Virus record (IMG/VR): IMGVR_UViG_3300022074_000275
Location: 1 to 28,852 of that record
Reading direction: 5' to 3' (one strand)
Source: a virus
DNA length: 28,852 bases
The notes below the pieces were generated by a model. That model was not told the DNA's origin. It searched no databases and saw nothing but the letters and a program-made list of their open reading frames with translations. This document shows, in pieces, positions 25,360-28,852 of this stretch. The translations under genes and the position numbers were made by a program. Each line of letters starts with the position of its first letter. The stretch's first letter is position 1.

Positions 25360-25578
25360 TTATTCCTCCTCTGTTCTTGTTGCCTGTATAACTGCGAATA
25401 CCCTTTGTCTTGTAACTTTAAGTATTGCTGCAATTTTTATCATGGATAGACCATTATTGTAAGCATGTGTGACAATTTGTTGTCGTTGTTCTAATAAATT
25501 GTCTAAGTTGTTTTGATTGTGGTCTATCTGTTGTTGTATATTTTCTAGTGTCAATTCAATATCATTAACATCTATCAT
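25360..25578 (-). CDS. Small coiled-coil plus helix-turn-helix protein
   Basis: 72 aa. Residues 1-38 are a Gln/Asn-rich amphipathic helix (TLENIQQQIDHNQNNLDN) likely to dimerise, and residues ~44-66 a helix-turn-helix of the sigma region 4 / terminase small-subunit kind (LSMIKIAAILKVTRQRVFAV). It could be a transcription regulator of the early operon. AGGAGG precedes the ATG. Its last codons GAG GAG GAA TAA (TEEE) double as the ribosome binding site of the annealing gene. Confidence 0.65.
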   Translation of the reverse strand: MIDVNDIELTLENIQQQIDHNQNNLDNLLEQRQQIVTHAYNNGLSMIKIAAILKVTRQRVFAVIQATRTEEE

Positions 25579-25640
25579 TTATCCTCCTTTAAATGTACAT
25601 ATCTAGTGTCAACTTTAACAGGTATTAACATGTATGTCAT
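25575..25640 (-). CDS. Candidate 21-aa peptide filling a gap in the operon
   Basis: ATG at 25640 encodes MTYMLIPVKVDTRYVHLKED plus K. The stop overlaps the next ATG (ATGA), and the end codons AAG GAG GAT hold the ribosome site of the HTH gene, matching the construction at other junctions of this operon. No clear ribosome site precedes its own start, two bases beyond the previous stop, so re-initiation would be needed. Function unknown. Confidence 0.42.
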   Translation of the reverse strand: MTYMLIPVKVDTRYVHLKEDK

Positions 25641-25642
25641 GG

Positions 25643-25918
25643 CTAAAATGGTGGTTTTTGGTAGTCCATTGCACCATCATAAGCTAATTCATCATTGAGT
25701 TCTGCTAACTCTACCTCTTTAAATAGTTTTTTTAGGTGTCTAATCTGCTGCTTGTATATATATTTCTTAGTATCGTATCGTGCATATCTATCATCACTCC
25801 ACCACCTAATACTATCTTTCTTTTCTTTCTTTAGGTTATTTAACTCTGCTTGTAGTTCATCTTGTAAATGTTCAATAACTTCGTACGAGTTAGGATAACT
25901 CCTAAATTTTTTTGACAT
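25643..25918 (-). CDS. Unknown charged helical protein (91 aa)
   Basis: The N-terminus SKKFRSYPNSYEVIEHLQDE is followed by heavily charged helix (LNNLKKEKKDSIRWWSDDRY) and a basic-aromatic stretch (YDTKKYIYKQQIRHLKKLFK), ending in an acidic tail. It looks coiled-coil and possibly nucleic-acid binding. The start overlaps the previous stop by one base with GAGGAG upstream. No family is recognised. Confidence 0.62.
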   Translation of the reverse strand: MSKKFRSYPNSYEVIEHLQDELQAELNNLKKEKKDSIRWWSDDRYARYDTKKYIYKQQIRHLKKLFKEVELAELNDELAYDGAMDYQKPPF

Positions 25919-26067
25919 TATTTCTCCTCTTTTGGTTTTGGTTTTTCTATTAATTGCAAATCATTAACATCAATTATGTCATTTAATAGTTCAACTTTAT
26001 GTATGGTGTACCACTTATCATCATCATCAACTATAGTAATATCCCATATCATTGGATTATTAGGCAT
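25918..26067 (-). CDS. Small acidic protein (49 aa)
   Basis: The start ATG at 26067 follows CAAAGGAGGAATA, one of the best ribosome sites in the operon. It encodes MPNNPMIWDITIVDDDDKWY then TIHKVELLNDIIDVNDLQLI and a Pro/Lys tail ending KEEK. Overlap with the next gene is one base (TAATG) and with the preceding 26-aa candidate 8 bases. The strand-turn pattern WDITIVDDDDKWYTIHKVEL suggests a small beta fold. Function unknown. Confidence 0.62.
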   Translation of the reverse strand: MPNNPMIWDITIVDDDDKWYTIHKVELLNDIIDVNDLQLIEKPKPKEEK

Positions 26068-26140
26068 TATTCCTCCTTTGTAATTTATAAATTCTATATG
26101 ATGCTTTTAGTTTCCATATTGTAAATTTAATTTTATTAAT
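26060..26140 (-). CDS. Candidate 26-aa basic peptide with an ATT start codon
   Basis: At a junction where the operon otherwise reads GAGGAATAATG, the sequence is GAGGAATAATT, and the ATT opens a frame reading INKIKFTIWKLKASYRIYKL plus QRRNNA to TAA. The upstream AAAGGAGGAATA is the same ribosome site used by neighbours, at the same distance, and the end overlaps the next ATG by 8 bases. No ATG, GTG or TTG is in frame. Either ATT is used as a rare start (known for infC) or the gene has lost its start. The product would be very basic. Confidence 0.42.
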   Translation of the reverse strand: MNKIKFTIWKLKASYRIYKLQRRNNA

Positions 26141-26358
26141 TATTCCTCCTTTATTGCACCTGTTAATACATAGTATTCGTGCAAATCTCTCTGTTGTTTT
26201 TGATTTAACATACCTACAACAAAGTTGTATCTATCTAAATCAATCTTGCTTAGCTTTTGTTGTTGTTTGAAATGTCTGCGTAGTGCGTAGTTATCAGCCA
26301 TAAGACCAGATAAAAACCATGCAAACAAAACACAACCTATTAATATATATACCTGCAT
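26140..26358 (-). CDS. Small single-span membrane protein (72 aa)
   Basis: The ATG at 26358 is preferred over an in-frame ATG 27 bases upstream because GAGGAGGAATA lies directly before it. Residues ~3-20 (VYILIGCVLFAWFLSGLM) are a transmembrane segment, followed by a charged cytoplasmic helix (RRHFKQQQKLSKIDLDRYNF). The end codons (IKEE) double as the ribosome site for the next frame. It could modify the host membrane early in infection, for example in exclusion; this is inference. Confidence 0.65.
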   Translation of the reverse strand: MQVYILIGCVLFAWFLSGLMADNYALRRHFKQQQKLSKIDLDRYNFVVGMLNQKQQRDLHEYYVLTGAIKEE

Positions 26359-26372
26359 TATTCCTCCTCTAT

Positions 26373-26642
26373 TTAAACTACCCAATATTTTTTAAGGGTG
26401 TCTAGTTCTTCTTGTGTAATAACATCTACTTTATAAACACTTACTAACTCATCTCCAAACCAATAAGCATCTTTAGTGCTTAGTGTATCTTTATATTTAC
26501 CCTCCATTTCTGTTAGGTCATCACAACCAAAATACACTTCATTAATATAATCTTCTTCAGTTAAATCATTATTAATAAAATAACTAAATTCTGTGTATTC
26601 TATATCACCATTTTGCCTAGTGAAAGTTACTAAATTAGCCAT
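26373..26642 (-). CDS. Small acidic protein (89 aa)
   Basis: The protein begins MANLVTFTRQNGDIEYTEFS and contains an acidic run (NNDLTEEDYINEVYFGCDDL), ending in KKYWVV. The start overlaps the previous gene's stop by one base, with AGAGGAGGAA supplied by that gene's final Glu codons. The protein is rich in Asp, Glu and Tyr, and the strand pattern suggests a compact beta fold. Acidic early proteins of this size sometimes mimic DNA or inhibit host enzymes, but nothing in the sequence proves that. Confidence 0.6.
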   Translation of the reverse strand: MANLVTFTRQNGDIEYTEFSYFINNDLTEEDYINEVYFGCDDLTEMEGKYKDTLSTKDAYWFGDELVSVYKVDVITQEELDTLKKYWVV

Positions 26643-26908
26643 TATTCCTCCTCTGTTAATATATCCTCGAACATGTCATCATCTTCGCTAGAAATTTCTA
26701 ACATCTCCTTGGTATGTTCTTTTACTTCCTCAACATTACAATCCTCGAATTTATTATCTAATATCCAACGTAAATCGTTCATGTATGTGTGTTGGTCGTA
26801 TTGGTAAGCCATGCGTAGATAGTATTCAACTAAATCTACTTCATTTTTTTCTACTATCTTTGTGGCTACTGTTTTAATTACATCACCTCTTGGTTCGTAA
26901 TATGTCAT
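26642..26908 (-). CDS. Small acidic helical protein (88 aa)
   Basis: Begins MTYYEPRGDVIKTVATKIVE and ends with a very acidic tail (EISSEDDDMFEDILTEEE). Tyr and Asp/Glu dominate, and the middle looks helical (EYYLRMAYQYDQHTYMNDLR). AAAGGAG precedes the start by about 10 bases. The terminal EEE codons are the ribosome site of the following gene. Function unknown; DNA-mimic-like composition is noted. Confidence 0.6.
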   Translation of the reverse strand: MTYYEPRGDVIKTVATKIVEKNEVDLVEYYLRMAYQYDQHTYMNDLRWILDNKFEDCNVEEVKEHTKEMLEISSEDDDMFEDILTEEE

Positions 26909-26909
26909 A

Positions 26910-27227
26910 TTAAATCAACTCCTTTAATTTTTCGTGGCTGCATACTTTTTCATACAACAGTTGAAATATATTTATCTGCAGTTGTCTTATTATGTTGTCG
27001 CCCTCGTGTTGAAACTCCATATAAGTAGCTCCTAGCCATACATCTGACCAGTCCTGCCCCTCCAACTCGTTGGCGAACTCTATAACACGACTGTTATAAA
27101 TTGGAACATAACTATCAACTATTTCAACAGCTAAATCGTGTGGATAGCTGTTTTCGTTATTATTTATTTCCTCTGCAATTTCTGTTGCAATATCATTTAT
27201 GTAATCGTTCATTGTTCTAACTTTCAT
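26910..27227 (-). CDS. First gene of the main early operon, acidic protein (105 aa)
   Basis: Begins MKVRTMNDYINDIATEIAEE and is mostly acidic helices (DYINDIATEIAEEINNN, HDLAVEIVDSYVP), with a central VWLGATYMEFQHEGDN segment. The ATG at 27227 has GGAGAGGAA directly upstream. It is the first gene after the promoter at 27256-27285. An in-frame second Met (MNDYIND) has no clear ribosome site. The promoter-proximal position suggests early host takeover or anti-defence, but no family is recognised. Confidence 0.62.
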   Translation of the reverse strand: MKVRTMNDYINDIATEIAEEINNNENSYPHDLAVEIVDSYVPIYNSRVIEFANELEGQDWSDVWLGATYMEFQHEGDNIIRQLQINIFQLLYEKVCSHEKLKELI

Positions 27228-27255
27228 TTCCTCTCCTTGTTAATATCTATATACA

Positions 27256-27285
27256 AGTATAAACCATGTGTACATCTGTTGTCAA
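27256..27285 (-). promoter_or_regulatory. Promoter of the main minus-strand (early) operon
   Basis: Read on the minus strand, TTGACA (27285-27280) and TATACT (27261-27256) are separated by 18 bp, an excellent sigma-70 match. Transcription would start near 27249 and reach the first ATG at 27227 after a short leader with GGAGAGGAA. The -10 is immediately followed by TTGT, giving TATACTTGT, the same nine bases as at the next promoter to the right, which suggests shared regulation. Confidence 0.7.
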
Positions 27286-27292
27286 TTCATAT

Positions 27293-27322
27293 AAAAGAAA
27301 AACCCCCTGCAATAACAGAGGG
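27293..27322 (-). terminator. Rho-independent terminator of the two-gene unit
   Basis: On the minus strand CCCTCTG (27322-27316) pairs with CAGGGGG (27309-27303), with one G-T pair and a 6-base loop. The run TTTTTCTTTT (27302-27293) follows at once. It ends the transcript of the 60-aa gene and insulates it from the early promoter whose -35 begins 8 bases further on. Confidence 0.78.
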
Positions 27323-27336
27323 CTTTCCTTCGTATC

Positions 27337-27358
27337 GTATAACTAAGGGGAGTTATAC
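27337..27358 (-). promoter_or_regulatory. 3' hairpin whose loop is antisense to the unit's own ribosome binding sites
   Basis: GTATAACT and AGTTATAC form a perfect 8-bp stem around a 6-base loop, overlapping the stop codon of the 60-aa gene (plus-strand TTA at 27353-27355). In the minus-strand RNA the loop reads CCCCTT, within CTCCCCTTAGTT (27352-27341). This is the exact 12-base complement of AACTAAGGGGAG, the ribosome site region of the same gene (27552-27541). The 126-aa gene has the near-identical AACTAAGGGAG. Translation control by loop-ribosome-site pairing, or mRNA circularisation, is inferred. Confidence 0.5.
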
Positions 27359-27535
27359 AGTTGTTCTAGGTTTTGTAAAACATAAACTCAAATTATCTTT
27401 AAGTTTTTTTTGTAAATCATACATTAAAGAATTATGCACCTGTGTTGATATATAAGCTAATTCATAATCAGTAAGTTCAATACCATTAGGTAAATTCTCT
27501 TTAATTTCTTTTTGTATTATCTCTGTTGTTTTCAT
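27353..27535 (-). CDS. Unknown small protein (60 aa), second gene of the two-gene unit
   Basis: MKTTEIIQKEIKENLPNGIE, then LTDYELAYISTQVHNSLMYD, then a Lys-rich helix and FTKPRTTV. It looks wholly helical and may dimerise. AAGGGGAG lies 5 bases upstream of the ATG. The gene is followed by a hairpin antisense to that site and then by a strong terminator. Regulated this tightly, it may be a small regulator or a protein that is harmful when overproduced; nothing in its sequence identifies a family. Confidence 0.6.
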   Translation of the reverse strand: MKTTEIIQKEIKENLPNGIELTDYELAYISTQVHNSLMYDLQKKLKDNLSLCFTKPRTTV

Positions 27536-27573
27536 TTTCTCTCCCCTTAGTTTTGGCTTTATCTTTTATAAAG

Positions 27574-27609
27574 CTCCTAGAGGATACCTGTTAAAATATC
27601 CTCCTAGAG
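27574..27609. repeat. Paired 9-bp repeat inside an imperfect hairpin, in the 79-bp gap between the two genes
   Basis: CTCCTAGAG occurs at 27574-27582 and again at 27601-27609 (centres 27 bp apart). Between them AGGATA (27581-27586) and TATCCT (27597-27602) are inverted and can pair. The gap has no clear promoter or coding frame. It could be a protein-binding site or an RNA fold between the two genes. Confidence 0.5.
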
Positions 27610-27614
27610 TTTTA

Positions 27615-27995
27615 CTAAGCTAAATAATTATATTGCTTAAATTTAGCTCCTCTTTCAAAGCTGCTAGGCGTAGCTTTGTGTAACTGTCCACTTCTAAGAT
27701 ATCTTTTAACTTGCTCTACATCCCATTTTCTTGTGTTCTTTTCTTGATACCAGGTTACTTTGTTATATTCTGTGTCAGTTACAAACCCAATAACCATAGT
27801 TTTTTTGTTAACTCTCACAATATATGCAGGGTATGTGTTGCCATTTTCTGTGGTTACTGCAATTGGTGTACCCTTGTGAAATTGACCTAGAAATAATTCT
27901 GCCCTGAAATTTTGTACATCTTTAATAGTTGCTTGTGCAACTTTTAATTCATGGTCAGTAAATTCCTTTAAGTCATTTCTTGTTAATTTATTCAT
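27615..27995 (-). CDS. Unknown protein with small beta-barrel-like core (126 aa)
   Basis: Begins MNKLTRNDLKEFTDHELKVA, then a helix (TIKDVQNFRAELF). Residues ~41-75 look like an SH3/KOW-type barrel (GTPIAVTTENGNTYPAYIVR, then KKTMVIGFVTD), followed by a basic Trp/Tyr-rich part (YQEKNTRKWDVEQVKRYLRS). AAGGGAG lies upstream of the ATG. It is the first gene of the unit from the promoter at 28034-28061, directly downstream of a palindromic operator. A role in nucleic-acid binding or transcription takeover fits the fold guess, but no family match is claimed. Confidence 0.62.
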   Translation of the reverse strand: MNKLTRNDLKEFTDHELKVAQATIKDVQNFRAELFLGQFHKGTPIAVTTENGNTYPAYIVRVNKKTMVIGFVTDTEYNKVTWYQEKNTRKWDVEQVKRYLRSGQLHKATPSSFERGAKFKQYNYLA

Positions 27996-28020
27996 TGTCT
28001 TAGTCTCCCTTAGTTAATTA

Positions 28021-28038
28021 ATACTTGTAAACAAGTAT
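28021..28038. promoter_or_regulatory. Perfect palindromic operator overlapping a -10 element
   Basis: ATACTTGT-AA-ACAAGTAT is a perfect 18-bp palindrome with 8-bp arms covering most of the -10 at 28034-28039. The half-site ACAAGTAT recurs at 27253-27260, in the same place relative to the early -10, and ACAAGTAC follows the -10 of the rightward promoter at 28672-28679. A dimeric repressor acting at several promoters is inferred. Confidence 0.6.
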
Positions 28039-28061
28039 AGACTATATATTATTTATTGCAA
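28034..28061 (-). promoter_or_regulatory. Promoter of the two-gene unit
   Basis: On the minus strand TTGCAA (28061-28056) and TATACT (28039-28034) are 16 bp apart. The predicted start is near 28027, giving a ~30-nt leader with AAGGGAG before the ATG at 27995. The palindromic operator overlaps its -10 and start site, so a bound repressor would block it. Confidence 0.6.
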
Positions 28062-28062
28062 G

Positions 28063-28251
28063 TTATTTAATAAAGTTTTTTTTCTGGGTTTCAATATGGG
28101 TGGGGGGTGTTCTAAAGTTTTTCCTATAAGTCTTCATGCATATAGCCACAACACCCACACAGAATAAAACATTTAACCACAGATGAATTCTAGAAAACTT
28201 CAAGAGGTTATATATGGTAAAAATTACCAATAAAATAAATGGTAATGTCAA
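28063..28251 (-). CDS. Doubtful small membrane protein (62 aa, TTG start)
   Basis: The frame reads MTLPFILLVIFTIYNLLKFS, then RIHLWLNVLFCVGVVAICMK and a basic tail, giving two hydrophobic spans. The only upstream start is TTG at 28251 with GGGGGA about 7 bases before it, not a normal ribosome site, and no ATG lies near the N-terminus. AT-rich DNA makes hydrophobic frames by chance. It is kept as possible because the length and layout match other small phage membrane proteins and the stop clears the next promoter. Confidence 0.33.
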   Translation of the reverse strand: MTLPFILLVIFTIYNLLKFSRIHLWLNVLFCVGVVAICMKTYRKNFRTPPTHIETQKKNFIK

Positions 28252-28332
28252 TCTGCGTCCCCCATTATTATATGTCTTAGATACCTATATTTAACTTACA
28301 CAAAGTGAACAATACAGTAAACAATTGGTCTA

Positions 28333-28449
28333 CTATATATTGTGTGTTTTACCTGACATACTACATCTAGTAGGTGCACTATCACAGTAGTACCTTGGTT
28401 GATTACCTATCTGTTTAAGTGTATTCTTACACTCTTTACATTTCTTCAA
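28333..28449 (-). CDS. Candidate 38-aa zinc-finger-like protein (TTG start)
   Basis: The frame from TTG at 28449 reads MKKCKECKNTLKQIGNQPRY then YCDSAPTRCSMSGKTHNI. Cys4-x2-Cys7, Cys22 and Cys29 with a YYCD turn match the layout of small phage zinc-ribbon proteins. Codon use is like its neighbours. The weak points are the TTG start and the lack of a clear ribosome site. It is isolated: non-coding DNA lies on both sides. Confidence 0.45.
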   Translation of the reverse strand: MKKCKECKNTLKQIGNQPRYYCDSAPTRCSMSGKTHNI

Positions 28450-28478
28450 TAGTGTCTAGTCTAGCTCGTTTTTTATAA

Positions 28479-28602
28479 CAGGCATCCAATGCAATATAGT
28501 TGCGATTCTGCCTGATTAGATAGTTTGGTTAGACCTTGGGTAGCTTACTTGTCTTTCTAGTTGGTCAGGTTTCCCTGGTAAGCCTTTTGTGCTCCTGATG
28601 CC
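28479..28602. other. Gene-free, GC-richer region with nested inverted repeats
   Basis: From 28450 to ~28640 no supported gene is seen. CAGGCA (28479-28484) pairs with TGCCTG (28509-28514); inside it AAT-GCAA pairs with TTGC-g-ATT. GCTTAC (28543-28548) pairs with GTAAGC (28578-28583) around CAGG-TTTC-CCTG (28566-28577). GGCATC (28481-28486) can also pair with GATGCC (28597-28602), closing the whole block. Base composition differs from the flanks. It could be a structured RNA or a replication-origin-like element. Confidence 0.45.
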
Positions 28603-28643
28603 CTCTTTACCTGTATCTACTTACTCCTAAATAATATTTATAG

Positions 28644-28671
28644 TTGAATAATAACATGGGTTCTGTATAAT
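28644..28671 (+). promoter_or_regulatory. Rightward promoter near the right edge
   Basis: TTGAAT (28644-28649) and a perfect TATAAT (28666-28671) are 16 bp apart. Transcription would begin near 28678 and run out through the three hairpins of the candidate RNA. ACAAGTAC just after the -10 resembles the operator half-site at the other promoters. Confidence 0.62.
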
Positions 28672-28677
28672 ACAAGT

Positions 28678-28832
28678 ACTGTATGTGAAACACTAAATAA
28701 TTCAGGAAATGGTTTTTCAGGCAACTGATTAGCCATTTTCTGTTATTATGGGAACAACATGATTCTTTATTCATGTTCCTCCCTGTATAGCCCTAGCTTG
28801 TCTAGGGTGTGCAAAATAAAAAATTTTTTTAC
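28678..28832 (+). ncRNA. Candidate small structured RNA with three hairpins
   Basis: No frame longer than a few codons follows the promoter at 28644-28671. Hairpin 1: CAGGAAATGG (28703-28712) pairs with CCATTTTCTG (28733-28742), 10 bp with one G-T, enclosing a second stem TCAG/CTGA (28717-28728) closed by a GCAA tetraloop. Hairpin 2: GGGA plus AACATGA (28750-28762) pairs with TCATGTT plus TCCC (28771-28783), with a 2x2 internal loop. Hairpin 3: CCCTAG (28791-28796) pairs with CTAGGG (28802-28807), loop CTTGT, then a T-run at ~28824-28830 that could end the RNA, though it lies ~16 bases after the stem. No known RNA class is recognised. Confidence 0.58.
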
Positions 28833-28852
28833 GCCTCTAATAAACTATAAAC

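Noticed and set aside
25604-25609. TTGACA-like element on the minus strand before the HTH gene
   Set aside because: No -10 at a fitting distance, and it lies within the candidate 21-aa frame.
28555-28583. tRNA-like D-arm (TAGTTGGTCAGG)
   Set aside because: No matching acceptor stem, anticodon arm or T-arm sequence could be found on either strand.
28515-28620. Minus-strand open stretch reading GKEGIRSTKGLPGKPDQLER
   Set aside because: It follows a stop and has no ATG, GTG or TTG start; codon use is unlike the phage genes, so it is treated as non-coding.
1-28852. CRISPR arrays, insertion sequences, integrase or attachment sites
   Set aside because: No regularly spaced repeats, transposase or integrase motifs, or tRNA-end duplications were seen.

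Overview
The window is a contiguous piece of an AT-rich tailed-phage genome, densely packed with genes that often overlap by 1 to 8 bases. No bacterial housekeeping genes, rRNA, tRNA, insertion sequences or CRISPR arrays were seen. Recognisable parts are an SU10/HK97-type major capsid protein with scaffold, a T4-type lysozyme, modular tail fibres, a lysis cassette and a Rad52-like recombination module. No tape measure, tail tube or sheath gene is visible, so a short-tailed (podovirus-like) particle is the best inference. The sequence style, marine-phage fibre modules and a surface protein with a long Thr/Ser tract suggest an uncultured marine phage. A low-GC marine actinobacterium (Actinomarina-like) is a plausible host, but this is inference only.

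Layout. 1-9134 (+): a very large probable internal virion protein cut by the left edge, then four more probable virion genes including a lysozyme. 9137-9376: a consensus promoter and a ~200-nt folded leader. 9377-13670 (+): scaffold, major capsid protein and two head/tail proteins. 13672-18616 (+): a 794-aa tail fibre with a cupredoxin-like insert, then three tandem pairs of C1q-like fibre protein plus small partner protein. 18641-22148 (+): small membrane proteins, a secreted very acidic Thr-rich protein, a DUF5675 protein and a holin. 22204-23379 (+): a metallophosphoesterase whose ribosome binding site is buried in a hairpin.

23374-27227 (-): a convergent operon of about 14 small genes driven by a promoter at 27256-27285. 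It contains a PD-(D/E)XK nuclease, a Rad52-type annealing protein, an HTH protein, and many short acidic or membrane proteins, probably expressed early. 27293-28061 (-): a separate two-gene unit with its own promoter, palindromic operator, 3' hairpin and terminator. The loop of that hairpin is antisense to the unit's own ribosome binding sites. 28252-28852: mostly non-coding. It holds a candidate 38-aa zinc-finger gene, structured DNA, and a rightward promoter feeding three strong hairpins that look like a small RNA.

Working model: the minus-strand genes act early (takeover, recombination-based replication). The plus-strand genes act late (assembly, adsorption, lysis). RNA structures at the scaffold leader, the metallophosphoesterase start and the right end look like the main undescribed regulatory content. 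Terminase and portal genes are not in the window and probably lie to the left.
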